Assembly: GCA_934546935.1 (NCBI GenBank)
Contig: CAKTEH010000004.1
Coordinates: 1-64,000 of the forward strand
Length of the DNA stretch: 64,000 nt
Direction of reading: 5' to 3'
From: an uncultured Eubacteriales bacterium
GTDB taxonomy: Bacteria; Bacillota; Clostridia; Oscillospirales; QAMX01
Shown here: one piece after another, positions 33,471-42,786 of the stretch
How the letters are laid out: each line of letters begins with the position of its first letter
Numbering within the stretch: position 1 is the stretch's first letter
The notes under the pieces: model-generated
Told to the model about the DNA's origin: nothing
Database searches by the model: none
The model's input: only the letters and a program-made list of their open reading frames with translations
Translations under genes and position numbers: made by a program

Positions 33471-35102
33471 TTACCAGTCTACCTGCTCCCCGGCACGCGG
33501 GTTAAGACGAACCCGGACGACGACGCCGGGACGGACAAAGACGCCGTTGTTGATTTCGTCGCCGCGCAGGGTAAACTCGCATACCCAATTGCCTGCGTTG
33601 TCGAAGTGCCCCTCTTCTACTGTGTAAACGCATAGTTCGGTCGCGGAGCGCGATTTGTATTTGGCATTGGGATTCAAATCATCAAATTTTGGGCGCATCA
33701 GGAAACGGACCTGGCAACCGGCGCCAGAAAAGTAGTATTCATATTCGCTTTCTTCAACGACTAGCATGCGCCCGCGTTCGTCGAGCAGTTTCTGGTTTTC
33801 TGGCGCGCGCATGCGGATCCGCAGCCCGGAACCGGAACTGCGGACAGTCTTATTGTCTTTGTGTCCTGGCATGGAAGTGAAATGCACGGTCAGATGCACC
33901 CTGCTGCGCACAATATGCGCATAGGCCTGCGCTTCTTCCTGCACAACGGCAAAAAGCTTGTCGCTGCCGCGGTAACGGATAATCTGCCGGGAAAGCATGG
34001 CAAGCGCCCGGTACGTGATGGCGGTCGGTTTGGCTGCTTCAAGCAAAGACCCGTCGTCGTTTATAACGCTTTCCGCGCCGAAGCCGGCAATCCCGATCGC
34101 GCCGTATTGTGCAACTGCACGGAATGCGTTCATGGCAGGGGCTTGCCCGAACAAACCGGACTCGGGGATAAACAGAGCGTTGTAGGGCTTGCAGTGGCGT
34201 TCACAGGTACGCAGGTATCCGGAGGTAAATTGCTGATAAATATCCGGTGCAAACAAGTCTATGCTTGGTGCAGCGCGGTGCCAGATATCAAGCGTACGGC
34301 CGCAGGGCGTACCGGAGGAATAACTGAAACCGGCAATTTCCTGCCGGACTTCGCCGACCATGGTATTCATATAAAGCGGGATATCGTATTCTGCTTTTCC
34401 AGCCCGTGCAATGCGCTCAACCTGCCGGGCAAGGTAATAGGTGGTAAAGGCTTCGTGTGCATAGTAGCCGAAACGGGAATACCAATCGTTTCCCTCTCCG
34501 GGGGCTTCGCTGCCTTCCAATGTAAGGCCGTCCAAAAGCGCCGGTACGCCGCATTCAAAATCCCGCTGCGCCTGCCGGGAATAACAGCGGTCGGTATCGA
34601 ACAGGCCAAGCCCGATTTCATTTTCTACCTGTACGGTTAAAATTGTGCCGGTATCTGCATCAAGGCGGCGGATTTCCCGCATTAGCCTGGCAAAACAGCG
34701 CGCGTCGGCTTCGTATACCGCATCGTCATGCGGCGACATATTTGCGCGCGTTGCCCCGTCCGGACCGACGGTCCATTTAAAACGCACAGGATCGGCCTTT
34801 ACCCAGTCAGGCATATAGGTGTTTTCCGCATTTTTGGAAAAACCAAACCAGAGCGGGATCAGGTAAAGCCCTGCCTTTCGCACCCGAAGCAGCAGCTGTT
34901 CAAGCATGGAAAAATCATATCGGCCTTCTTCAGGTTCCATCTGATACCAGTACAGCGGCGTTTCCAATGTGTTTCCTCCGTAAAGCTTGACCGCCGCGAT
35001 ACTGCGGTCGATCATTTCCCAACAACCGTCGGAGGAATTATGGCTTTGCAGGCCGAGGACGAAGACGTTTTCGCCCGATTTATTTTTGAAAAAACCTGTC
35101 AA
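33471..35102 (-). CDS. GH-A clan glycoside hydrolase (GH35/42-like, DUF5597-type)
   Basis: 543-aa protein with an N-terminal (beta/alpha)8 barrel. The block LTVQVENEIGLG supplies the predicted acid/base Glu162. FIPESGLFGQ holds the likely nucleophile Glu. FSMLEQLLLRVRKAGLYLIPLWFG matches beta-galactosidase-like barrels. A C-terminal beta-rich domain follows. No signal peptide is visible, so it acts inside the cell. The start is TTG 35102 after AAAGGTGGGGG; the first ATG is far inside the barrel. The substrate (beta-galactoside or other) cannot be fixed by sequence. Confidence 0.78.
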   Translation of the reverse strand: MTGFFKNKSGENVFVLGLQSHNSSDGCWEMIDRSIAAVKLYGGNTLETPLYWYQMEPEEGRYDFSMLEQLLLRVRKAGLYLIPLWFGFSKNAENTYMPDWVKADPVRFKWTVGPDGATRANMSPHDDAVYEADARCFARLMREIRRLDADTGTILTVQVENEIGLGLFDTDRCYSRQAQRDFECGVPALLDGLTLEGSEAPGEGNDWYSRFGYYAHEAFTTYYLARQVERIARAGKAEYDIPLYMNTMVGEVRQEIAGFSYSSGTPCGRTLDIWHRAAPSIDLFAPDIYQQFTSGYLRTCERHCKPYNALFIPESGLFGQAPAMNAFRAVAQYGAIGIAGFGAESVINDDGSLLEAAKPTAITYRALAMLSRQIIRYRGSDKLFAVVQEEAQAYAHIVRSRVHLTVHFTSMPGHKDNKTVRSSGSGLRIRMRAPENQKLLDERGRMLVVEESEYEYYFSGAGCQVRFLMRPKFDDLNPNAKYKSRSATELCVYTVEEGHFDNAGNWVCEFTLRGDEINNGVFVRPGVVVRVRLNPRAGEQVDW

Positions 35103-35222
35103 AATACCCCCACCTTTCTGTGATTTTATGCATTAATTATACATGAAACGGTAAAAAATACAAGCGTCTTGCACAACAGCAGGTTATGCTTTTTCGACAT
35201 AGGGATAAAAAACGCAGAAGAG

Positions 35223-35251
35223 TTGACATTGCCGTCTGGGCGCGATAGGAT
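35223..35251 (+). promoter_or_regulatory. Promoter of the second sigma operon
   Basis: TTGACA (35223-35228), 17 bases, TAGGAT (35246-35251). Confidence 0.7.
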
Positions 35252-35322
35252 GTAAGAAAAAATTTTCTTCCGGCATGTGACCATGGCGGTTTTACATGCG
35301 TGTTATGGGTGAGGAGGTCAAA

Positions 35323-35820
35323 ATGGAAACGTCACAGTATAAAACGCCCGGTACACAGGCTCTGTACGGCCGTTATGCCGGGATGCTGTATCGTCTTGCT
35401 TATGCCGTACTTCGTACGCAGCAGGATGCGGAGGACGCAGTTGCAGAAGTTTTTGTCAAGTGGATCACCAAGCATCCGGTTTTCCGGGATGCAGAACATG
35501 AACGCGCTTGGTTTGTGCGGGTATGTGTCAACCAGTGCCGGGATTTTCAGCGGCGCAGGAAGATCCGCGTATATACGCCGCTGGAACAGGTGAGCGAGGC
35601 CCTTGCAGATATACCGCCCGATACCGCCGGGGTCTTGGAGGACGTGCTTGCATTGCCGGAGAAGTACAAGATGGTTATTTTGTTCTATTATTTTGAGGAC
35701 TTCTCCGTCGGGGAGATCGCAGCATCGCTTGGGACGAGCGTTTCTGCGGTAAAGATGCGGCTTTCCCGTGCAAGACAGCTTCTAAGACGCAATATGGAAG
35801 GGAATTATGAAGATGTTTGA
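35323..35820 (+). CDS. ECF-type RNA polymerase sigma factor
   Basis: 165-aa sigma-70 family factor. Region 2 covers about 15-80 (GMLYRLAYAVLRTQQDAEDAVAEVFVKW, AWFVRVCVNQCRD). Region 4 covers about 105-160 (LPEKYKMVILFYYFEDFSVGEIAASLGTSVSAVKMRLSRARQLLRR). The ATG at 35323 has GAGGAGG upstream; a nine-residue extension lacks support. It overlaps the next gene by 14 bases. That gene encodes a single-pass membrane protein, its probable inhibitor. Confidence 0.87.
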   Translation: METSQYKTPGTQALYGRYAGMLYRLAYAVLRTQQDAEDAVAEVFVKWITKHPVFRDAEHERAWFVRVCVNQCRDFQRRRKIRVYTPLEQVSEALADIPPDTAGVLEDVLALPEKYKMVILFYYFEDFSVGEIAASLGTSVSAVKMRLSRARQLLRRNMEGNYEDV

Positions 35821-36406
35821 TAAGAAAACGGTTGATGCCTACAAAATGATCCAGCCATCGCCGCAGCTTGCGCAGCGTATTGCGGATCTGGAAGCTTCCG
35901 GCGCTTTGGAAAAGCAGAAACCCTTGAAGTTTCCGGCACTGTACCGCTGCGCCGGGATTGCGGCGGCATGTATTGTGCTTGTGCTGGCCTTGACTTTGCC
36001 TGCTGCACGCACACCTGCGCGGACTGCGCTGTATGCTGAAGGCCAGGCCGTTACTGCTGGGTATGGCGTACCCGTGCTGCAGCCGAACGCGCAGATTCGG
36101 GCTTTTGCGCTTGCATCGCAGGACGATACGCTTACAATTCCCCTGACGCTTGCGGCTGTGTCCAATACCACATTGTCGGTCAGCGCAGGGACGCTTTTGT
36201 GCTGCGATGCGCAAAGCGGGGAAGCGCTCGATCCGGCTCAGACGCCAGAAGGGGAAATACAGCTATACTGGACAGTTCCCATGCCGGATACGCAGGCGGA
36301 AGCCCGCCTGTATGCCGAAGCACAGGAGGAAACGCTGTGCTATCTTCTCTATTTTGACGCATCTGAAAATCAATGGATGATTTGTCAGGAAAATGAAAAG
36401 GAGTAA
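35807..36406 (+). CDS. Single-pass membrane protein, probable anti-sigma factor
   Basis: 199-aa protein: cytosolic 1-45, transmembrane helix about 48-66 (AGIAAACIVLVLALTLPAA), then an external domain of about 130 residues with beta-strand character. It starts within the end of the sigma gene (14-base overlap), which indicates coupled translation and suggests an anti-sigma role. No known domain is recognised in the external part. A lipoprotein gene follows within a few bases. Confidence 0.68.
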   Translation: MKMFDKKTVDAYKMIQPSPQLAQRIADLEASGALEKQKPLKFPALYRCAGIAAACIVLVLALTLPAARTPARTALYAEGQAVTAGYGVPVLQPNAQIRAFALASQDDTLTIPLTLAAVSNTTLSVSAGTLLCCDAQSGEALDPAQTPEGEIQLYWTVPMPDTQAEARLYAEAQEETLCYLLYFDASENQWMICQENEKE

Positions 36407-36410
36407 AATT

Positions 36411-37088
36411 ATGAAAAAAATTCTTGCCCTGTTTTTATGTATGACGCTGGTGCTTGCGCTTTTCAGTGCTTGTGCCCCGGATGATTCTGCTGGCCCGGAC
36501 AATGGCGGTCAGGTTACGGACGGCAACAATGCCGGTGAGGATGCCGGTACCCCGGATAATGGGGACGGCAATACTGGTGAGGATATCGATGCGCCCGATG
36601 ATGAAAATGCCGGTAATCATGGCGAAGATGGAAGCGGAAGCGGTGATGCCGCAGTTCTCGACGGAGCGCTTTCGGAAATCATCGATAAGATTTATGAGAA
36701 CAAGCCTTTTGATCTGAATCTGGCAACCCGGGATCTGGATATCAGCAATGCAGATGAGCTGAAGTATAATACAGGCCTTGACGACGGCAACCTGATCAGT
36801 GCCGCTGCTGTTTCTGAACCTATGATGGGTTCTCAGGCTTATTCGATGGTGTTGGTACGCGCTAAGGATGCGAAGGACGCACAGAGCATTGCCGAGTCGA
36901 TGAAAAGCGGCATTGATACAAGAAAATGGATTTGTGTAGAGGCGGATGACCTTCGTGTTGTTGCATACGATGATCTTATTCTTCTTGTGATGATTGATAG
37001 TCAGTACGCCGATCAGGCAACAGCTGACGCCTTCGTCGAAGCTTTCGGAACGGTTTGCGGCGGGGAATTTGACGTGGATCTTCAATAA
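36411..37088 (+). CDS. DUF4358-type lipoprotein
   Basis: 225-aa exported protein. The signal peptide KKILALFLCMTLVLALFSAC ends in a lipobox Cys. It is followed by about 60 Asp/Gly/Asn/Glu-rich linker residues and a folded C-terminal domain (about 90-225; ALSEIIDKIYENKPFDLNLATRDLDI, MVLVRAKDAKDAQSIAESM, VVAYDDLILLVMI) typical of DUF4358. ATG 36411 has AAAAGGAG upstream. It belongs to the sigma/anti-sigma operon. DUF4358 lipoproteins are often found beside MBOAT/DHHW genes, as here. Confidence 0.78.
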   Translation: MKKILALFLCMTLVLALFSACAPDDSAGPDNGGQVTDGNNAGEDAGTPDNGDGNTGEDIDAPDDENAGNHGEDGSGSGDAAVLDGALSEIIDKIYENKPFDLNLATRDLDISNADELKYNTGLDDGNLISAAAVSEPMMGSQAYSMVLVRAKDAKDAQSIAESMKSGIDTRKWICVEADDLRVVAYDDLILLVMIDSQYADQATADAFVEAFGTVCGGEFDVDLQ

Positions 37089-37093
37089 GGGGA

Positions 37094-37156
37094 CGGGCCG
37101 GCTGGCAGCCGGCCCAGGATACGGTTCGTCCAGCAGAGAAAACTGTTGGACGAACC
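37094..37156 (+). other. Two stem-loops after the lipoprotein gene
   Basis: A GC-rich hairpin (GGGCCGGCT/AGCCGGCCC-like, 37094-37114) and a second long hairpin (GGTTCGTCCAGCAG paired with CTGTTGGACGAACC, about 37122-37156) stand in tandem without a U-run. They may be mRNA 3'-end structures or a processing site before the MBOAT gene. Confidence 0.5.
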
Positions 37157-37276
37157 CTTCTATGTGGTCTGCCGGGTTGGAAACTTTATTTCGTAGTGGC
37201 CGGCCATACAGTTGAAATATTCCGGAGAATACAGGACACATAGCCAAATCGGCGTGTTGTTTGATGAGGAGTCGCT

Positions 37277-38680
37277 ATGCTGTTTTCCAGCATTCCATTT
37301 TTATATTATTTTCTGCCGGCGGTAATCTTGGTGTATTTTCTGGCGCCGCGGCAGCTGAAAAACGGGGTTTTGCTTGTCGCCAGTCTGTTTTTTTATGCTT
37401 GGGGTGAGCCGCGCTGCCTGTTTTTAATGCTTGCAACGATTGCGGTTGGGTATGTCTGCGGGCTTGCAATTGCGCGCGCGCAGCGTAGCGTTTGGAAAAA
37501 GACCTGGCTTTACCTGTCATGCGCCGTTTTTCTTGGCTTTTTGGGGTATTTCAAATATGCAGGCTTTTTTGTAGAAAATTTTGCAGCGCTGACCGGGCTT
37601 CCGGTTCCTGCGCTGAAAATTGCGCTGCCTGTCGGCATCAGCTTTTACACCTTCCAGATATTAAGTTATACGATAGATGTTTATCGCGCGCAAGTTCCGG
37701 CACAACGCAATTTTATTGATTTTGCCTGCTATGTTTCGCTGTTTCCTCAGCTGATCGCCGGGCCGATTGTACGTTACAGCGATATTAATTCGCAGCTTGC
37801 CATGCGCCGGCACAGCGTATCCGCTGTGGCGGAGGGTATACAGCGTTTTCTGCTGGGTCTGTCCAAAAAGGTGTTGCTGGCGAACCTTTTGGGAGAGTTT
37901 TGTGATGCGTTCCGCGCCTGTGATGAGAAAACAGTTTTGTTTTACTGGCTGTATGCGTTGGCTTATACGCTGCATATCTATTTTGATTTTTCCGGATACA
38001 GCGATATGGCAGTCGGCCTGGGAAAAATTTTTGGATTTTCCTTTCCGAAAAACTTTGATTATCCCTATATATCCCGGAGTATTACGGAATTCTGGCGGCG
38101 CTGGCACATCACGCTCGGCGCATGGTTCCGCGATTATGTTTATATTCCGATGGGAGGCAACCGGGTGCCGCGCGCGCGATGGCTGTTGAATATTCTGACA
38201 GTCTGGATGCTGACTGGCTTCTGGCATGGCGCCAATTGGAATTTCATCCTTTGGGGGCTCCTTTATGCGGTGCTGCTTTCAGCGGAAAAGCTTTTCCTGA
38301 AAAAATGGCTGGATAAGGCGCCGCGTATCCTTTCGCATCTTTATACGATGTTTTTTGTTGCCCTCGGCTTTGTCCTTTTTGCCGGGGACAGCCTTGCACA
38401 GGCAGGCGCCGATTTCGCCGGGATTTTTGGTATGCAGGATATCCCATTTTCCGGTGCGCAGACGCTGTATTTCCTGCGCAGCTATGCGGTTGTGTTTGTG
38501 CTTGGCCTGATCGGGGCGACGCCGCTTCCGGCCCTACTGTACAGGAAGCTGGAGTCAACCCGTGCCGGTGATGTGTTTCTTTCCCTGCTGAACCCTTTTG
38601 TCCTGCTTGCCCTGCTGTTGTTGTGTACTGCCTACCTTGTGGATGGATCGTTTAATCCATTCCTGTATTTCCGCTTTTAG
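37277..38680 (+). CDS. MBOAT-family O-acyltransferase (AlgI/DltB-like)
   Basis: 467-aa membrane-bound O-acyltransferase with about ten helices, transferring acyl (usually acetyl) groups to envelope polysaccharide. Hallmarks are PVGISFYTFQILSYTIDVYR, FPQLIAGPIVRY, FDFSGYSDMAVGLGKIFGF, ITEFWRRWHITLG (His277) and TGFWHGANWNFILWG (catalytic His317). GAGGAG precedes the ATG. It is followed 16 bases later by a DHHW-family protein, the usual partner that completes acetylation on the outer face. Confidence 0.9.
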   Translation: MLFSSIPFLYYFLPAVILVYFLAPRQLKNGVLLVASLFFYAWGEPRCLFLMLATIAVGYVCGLAIARAQRSVWKKTWLYLSCAVFLGFLGYFKYAGFFVENFAALTGLPVPALKIALPVGISFYTFQILSYTIDVYRAQVPAQRNFIDFACYVSLFPQLIAGPIVRYSDINSQLAMRRHSVSAVAEGIQRFLLGLSKKVLLANLLGEFCDAFRACDEKTVLFYWLYALAYTLHIYFDFSGYSDMAVGLGKIFGFSFPKNFDYPYISRSITEFWRRWHITLGAWFRDYVYIPMGGNRVPRARWLLNILTVWMLTGFWHGANWNFILWGLLYAVLLSAEKLFLKKWLDKAPRILSHLYTMFFVALGFVLFAGDSLAQAGADFAGIFGMQDIPFSGAQTLYFLRSYAVVFVLGLIGATPLPALLYRKLESTRAGDVFLSLLNPFVLLALLLLCTAYLVDGSFNPFLYFRF

Positions 38681-38696
38681 GAGGGGGAAGTTAAGA

Positions 38697-39800
38697 ATGA
38701 AAAAAACAGGAAATATTGCAACGGTCGGGATTGTTGTGGTTGTGTGGTTGGTTTTGGCGATTGCCTGTCTATGTAAACCGGCGCAGGCGTTTTCTCTCAG
38801 CGAACGCCGCCGCCTTGCGCAGTTCCCGGAGCTGGATATACAGGGCGTATTATCGGGGAAGTTTATGACGGATTTTGAAAGCTATACCCTGGATCAGTTC
38901 CCGCTGCGGGAGGGCTTTCGCCGTTTAAAGGCATTTTCTACGTACTCGCTGTATGCACAGAAGGACAATAATGATATTTACCTGGTAGACGGTTATGCAT
39001 CGAAACTGGAGTATCCGTTGAAGGAAAGCTCTGTACTGGCCGCAGTGGAGAAGTTTCGGACGTTATACGAGAGCAATATGGCCGGAAAAGCGTCGAATGT
39101 ATATTACAGCGTGATACCGGACAAAAACTATTTCCTCGCCGAAAAAAATGGATATCCCTCGATGGATTATGCCCGGCTATATGCGCTCATGACGCAAAAT
39201 ATGGATTTTGCCGAGGAAATTGATCTGCGCAGTACGCTGGAGCTGGAGGATTATTATCAAACGGATACGCATTGGAGGCAGGAAAAGCTTGTGGATACTG
39301 CCCAGGTGCTTGCAAAGGCACTGGGCATTGAAACGGAACTTTCCTGGGATTTTGAGGAGAAGCAGCTGGATACGCCCTTTTATGGCGTCTATTACGGCCA
39401 GGCTGCGCTCCCGCTTCCCAGCGAGCGGATTTCCTATTTGACCAATGCTGTGCTGGAAGCATGCACAGTGTATAATCTGGAGACGGATTCGACAGGCGGT
39501 GTCTATGACTTTGCGAAGCTTGATGGAAGCGACCCTTACGAGTTTTTCCTGTCCGGAGCATCGGCGCTGCTGTATATCGAAAATCCCAATGCACAGACGC
39601 AGCGGGAGCTTGTCGTTTTTCGCGATTCTTTTGCCAGCAGCCTGATTCCACTGCTTTGCGAAGGGTATGCGAAGATTACACTGGTGGACACACGCTATAT
39701 CGCCGGCGGGCTTGTGGGGGAGTATGTTGACTTTGAAAACGCCGATGTGCTGTTTTTGTACTCCAGTTTGGTTTTGAACACGAGCAGTATGTTGAAATAA
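38697..39800 (+). CDS. DHHW-family (AlgX/SGNH-like) acetylation partner protein
   Basis: 367-aa protein with an N-terminal transmembrane anchor (about 8-26) and an extracellular domain. Family features are RRRLAQFPELDIQGVLSGKFMTDFESYTLDQFPLREGFRRLKA, DKNYFLAEKNGYPSMDYARL, DTHWRQEKL (the D-x-H-W signature) and VVFRDSFASSLIPLL with the Ser nucleophile. It works with the upstream MBOAT protein in O-acetylating a cell-surface glycan. The start at 38697 follows GGAGGGGG. Confidence 0.85.
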   Translation: MKKTGNIATVGIVVVVWLVLAIACLCKPAQAFSLSERRRLAQFPELDIQGVLSGKFMTDFESYTLDQFPLREGFRRLKAFSTYSLYAQKDNNDIYLVDGYASKLEYPLKESSVLAAVEKFRTLYESNMAGKASNVYYSVIPDKNYFLAEKNGYPSMDYARLYALMTQNMDFAEEIDLRSTLELEDYYQTDTHWRQEKLVDTAQVLAKALGIETELSWDFEEKQLDTPFYGVYYGQAALPLPSERISYLTNAVLEACTVYNLETDSTGGVYDFAKLDGSDPYEFFLSGASALLYIENPNAQTQRELVVFRDSFASSLIPLLCEGYAKITLVDTRYIAGGLVGEYVDFENADVLFLYSSLVLNTSSMLK

Positions 39801-39853
39801 GCGGGTGCAGGCCGAAAGAAGGCCGGATTGGTTTTCCCCGGCCTGCGTTATAT

Positions 39854-39883
39854 CCGGCAGGAAGTTTCCTGCCGGTTTTTCTT
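39854..39883 (+). terminator. Terminator after the DHHW gene
   Basis: A ten-base stem (39854-39863 and 39866-39875) is followed by TTTTTCTTT. A second GC hairpin lies just upstream. Confidence 0.8.
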
Positions 39884-39944
39884 TCGTATGTGCAAAGGAA
39901 AATCTATGGCGTTGCCGCAAGGTGAAAAAAATTGTAAATTCCCC

Positions 39945-39997
39945 TTGACAAATTTGGTTGGTAGTTATAGACTAAATATGGTCTATAACTACCAACC
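39945..39997 (+). promoter_or_regulatory. BlaI-type promoter/operator
   Basis: TTGACA (39945-39950), 17 bases and TAGACT (39968-39973) are covered by a perfect 17-base inverted repeat (39956-39972 and 39981-39997) with an eight-base centre. The repeat overlies the spacer and -10 region. It should bind the BlaI-like repressor encoded just downstream, giving autoregulation. Confidence 0.8.
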
Positions 39998-40026
39998 ATT
40001 TATTTCCTGCAACGGGGGGAGGCAAT

Positions 40027-40389
40027 ATGGAAACTTTAAAGCTTTGTGAAAGCGATTACCGATTTATGTGTGTAATTTGGGATAACGAACCGCTTTCTTC
40101 GCGGCAGCTTGTCGGGCTGTGTGCGCAGAAGCTGGGGTGGAAAAAATCAACGACCTATACTACGCTGAAGAAATTATGTGAAAAAGGTTTTGCGCAAAAT
40201 AAGGAAACTGTAGTTTCCTCATGCGTTGCGCGTCAGCAAGTTTGTGCGTATGAAAGCGAACGCTTTGTTGAGCGAACCTTTGGCGGTTCGCTTCCGGGAT
40301 TTCTGGCAGCTTTTCTTGGAGGAAAAACCTTATCCGAACAGGAGGCGGCAGAGCTGAAACGTCTGATCGACGAGCATAAGGAGGTATAA
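40027..40389 (+). CDS. BlaI/MecI-type transcriptional repressor
   Basis: 120-aa winged-helix repressor. The N-terminal DNA-binding part has LCESDYRFMCVIWDNEPLSSRQLVGL and KKSTTYTTLKKLCEKGFAQNKE, matching the BlaI fold. The C-terminal helix mediates dimerisation. It likely binds the perfect operator upstream. In this family the repressor is destroyed or released when the partner membrane peptidase is triggered. GGGGGAGG precedes the ATG. Its stop directly abuts the M56 peptidase gene. Confidence 0.88.
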   Translation: METLKLCESDYRFMCVIWDNEPLSSRQLVGLCAQKLGWKKSTTYTTLKKLCEKGFAQNKETVVSSCVARQQVCAYESERFVERTFGGSLPGFLAAFLGGKTLSEQEAAELKRLIDEHKEV

Positions 40390-42705
40390 ATGGAAGCGGT
40401 TTTTCTGGAGACCCTGAATATGAGCCTGACGGCAGGTTATGTAATTGCCACTGTACTGTTCGTGCGTCTGCTTTTGAAGCGTGCACCGAAGAAATATGCT
40501 TATGCTTTGTGGAGCGTAGTTGGTTTTCGTTTATGCTGCCCGGTGTCTTTTCAGTCAGCATTCAGCCTTTTCAGGCTAAACCCCTTTGACATGACAGCGG
40601 CACAGCTGGCGTCGGGCGGCGCGGCGCTGACCTATGTACTCGAAGATATCGGCATGATGGCGCAGCCCCAGGTTACGTTTGGAATCCCCGCGGCCAATGC
40701 GGCAATTGCCGGTTCCCTGCCTGCGGCGACGCCGGCCTACAGTGTCAACCCCATGCAGGTTGCGGTGGCTGCCGGAGCGTTTGTGTGGTGTGTAGGGGCA
40801 GCCGTACTTGCCCTTTACAGTGTTGTCATGTTTATACGCTTGCACCTGCGTCTTCGTACTGCAATACGCATGGAAAAGAATATATATCAGTCCGAGTATG
40901 TCTGTTCACCTTTTGTACTGGGTTTTTTCCGTCCCCGGATTTATCTGCCTTTTGCGCTTGATGAGGATGCGCGCAGTTACGTTCTGGCGCACGAACGTTA
41001 CCATATCCGCCATCTTGACCATCTTGTCAAGCTTTTTGCGTTTGCGCTGCTGTGCCTGCATTGGTTTAATCCGCTTTGCTGGCTGGCATTTGTGCTGATG
41101 AGCCGGGATATGGAGATGCGCTGCGATGAATGGGTGCTCGGCGGGCAGGCGGATATGCGCCGCGCGTATACGACGACGCTGCTCTCTTTTGCGGCAAACC
41201 GGCGCTTTCCGGCGCCGGGGCCACTTGCTTTTGGGGAGTCCGGCGTTCGGGCGAGGATCAGCAATGCTCTGCGCTGGAAAAGACCGAAGCTGTGGCTCAC
41301 CGTTATTGCTACGGTACTGTGTATCGCCGCCGTCGCCGCCTGTGCGGCGAATCCGCAGACGGAACCTGGTGTTCTTCAGCCCTTTGGCAGTACATACCGG
41401 GTGGAAGAAATTGTCTACTCCGCTCCGTATTATTCCTTTTCCTATACTTGCGCTACCGCACCGGTATATTGTCTTAGTGTGGATGGCGTTCTGTTATCCG
41501 CGCCCGCTTCAGACAATCCGCAGGTATTTGCAGAATGGGAATTTTTGGGCAGCATGGAGGAAATTGCGCTGTCAAAAGAAAACTTTGACCGGTATTTCCG
41601 AGACACGGCTGGGGAGGTTTCGGGATGGCGGGAAGGAAGCAGCGCGGCCGCGTCTGTGCGCAGGGAGAACCAGACAGCCTGGAGACTGCTGCGGGAGACG
41701 GATAACTTTACAGAGCTTTATTATGTTTTGCAGCAGGATAGCGGCGCGGTTTATCTGGCTTATGGGTATTATGATCTGGAAGGGGAGACGGATCCGGAAT
41801 CTGATGATTCCCGGTTTCGTTGGCTGTTTGCACTGACACCGGAGTCTTCTGATTCGGCATCCGTCAGCAGGACCGGCGGCGCCGATGCGCCAGAAAACGG
41901 ATCATTTTCACCAACCGGCGGTGCGGACATGCCCGCCGCGGAAGTTTATGTTTCTTCTCAATGCTTGTATATGACCCCCTTGTCATCCCAATTTTCCGGG
42001 CCGGATTCCGGCTGCCGTTATTTCCTTGATGAGAAGGTTTTTCAAATTGAAAACCGGGGTTCCGGCATAATAGAGCGCTTTTCCCTTCCGGAGGATGGCT
42101 GGACAGAGTTCCCCTATACGCAGAAGGCTTGGGATGAGATGTTTTTGCTCTGGAAGGCGCCGCAGCTTGAACAATATAAAGAACGGATGTATATGGCGCT
42201 GGGAAACGGCTATGCGCTTATGAAAATGGATAGGCAGCTTTGGCTCCTGCGGAGATGGGATACGGCGGAAACCACGTTGGTTTGGAGTTTGTATACATTG
42301 ACGCCGGAGGACGGTATGGGCGTCGCCAGCTGGGCTTATCAGCCGCTGCTGAGCAGCAGATTTCCGGCGTTCGCTTTCCGTTTCGTGTTGCCGGAAGATG
42401 CGGAAATATCCCTGGTGTGTGTGGACGGAGCGCTTCTGGATGCACAGAAGGCCGTGTCAGAAAGCGGCGTGCTTTCCATACCGGGCGGGCAATTTTTTTA
42501 TTGGAGCCCGGGTTCTCCGGATTCGCTTGCATCCAATGCGCAGCTCCATTGTGTCATACATATGGGGGAAGAATCCTACAGCGGTACAATTTATATTGAA
42601 AGCGGGGACTGCAATACGCAGGAAGGCGTTGTGCTGTATACGGCCCGTCCGGTTGGCGATTTCACAATCCGGCAGCAGGAAGACGCTGCAGAACTTTCTG
42701 TGTAG
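40390..42705 (+). CDS. BlaR1-like M56 membrane metallopeptidase with long non-PBP C-terminus
   Basis: 771-aa sensor peptidase. Four to five helices surround the gluzincin motif HERYH (201-205; ligands His201, His205) with third ligand Glu247 in DMEMRCDEWVL. A final transmembrane helix lies at about 301-320 (LWLTVIATVLCIAAVAACAA). The extracellular 450 residues show no serine SxxK/SxN/KTG motifs of beta-lactam sensors, so it probably senses another signal. Trp- and Asp/Glu-rich beta stretches suggest ligand-binding domains. Its start is one base after the BlaI stop. Confidence 0.82.
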   Translation: MEAVFLETLNMSLTAGYVIATVLFVRLLLKRAPKKYAYALWSVVGFRLCCPVSFQSAFSLFRLNPFDMTAAQLASGGAALTYVLEDIGMMAQPQVTFGIPAANAAIAGSLPAATPAYSVNPMQVAVAAGAFVWCVGAAVLALYSVVMFIRLHLRLRTAIRMEKNIYQSEYVCSPFVLGFFRPRIYLPFALDEDARSYVLAHERYHIRHLDHLVKLFAFALLCLHWFNPLCWLAFVLMSRDMEMRCDEWVLGGQADMRRAYTTTLLSFAANRRFPAPGPLAFGESGVRARISNALRWKRPKLWLTVIATVLCIAAVAACAANPQTEPGVLQPFGSTYRVEEIVYSAPYYSFSYTCATAPVYCLSVDGVLLSAPASDNPQVFAEWEFLGSMEEIALSKENFDRYFRDTAGEVSGWREGSSAAASVRRENQTAWRLLRETDNFTELYYVLQQDSGAVYLAYGYYDLEGETDPESDDSRFRWLFALTPESSDSASVSRTGGADAPENGSFSPTGGADMPAAEVYVSSQCLYMTPLSSQFSGPDSGCRYFLDEKVFQIENRGSGIIERFSLPEDGWTEFPYTQKAWDEMFLLWKAPQLEQYKERMYMALGNGYALMKMDRQLWLLRRWDTAETTLVWSLYTLTPEDGMGVASWAYQPLLSSRFPAFAFRFVLPEDAEISLVCVDGALLDAQKAVSESGVLSIPGGQFFYWSPGSPDSLASNAQLHCVIHMGEESYSGTIYIESGDCNTQEGVVLYTARPVGDFTIRQQEDAAELSV

Positions 42706-42755
42706 ATGGGGCTGCTTGACAAAATACTTTGCCGGAATTAGAATAATAGAATAAA

Positions 42756-42786
42756 GAGAGCCGCATTTTTTCAAAATGCGGCTCTC
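42756..42786 (+). terminator. Hairpin after the BlaR1-like gene
   Basis: A perfect 14-bp stem (42756-42769 and 42773-42786) lacks a proper U-run on the plus strand, so termination is uncertain. Confidence 0.55.
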
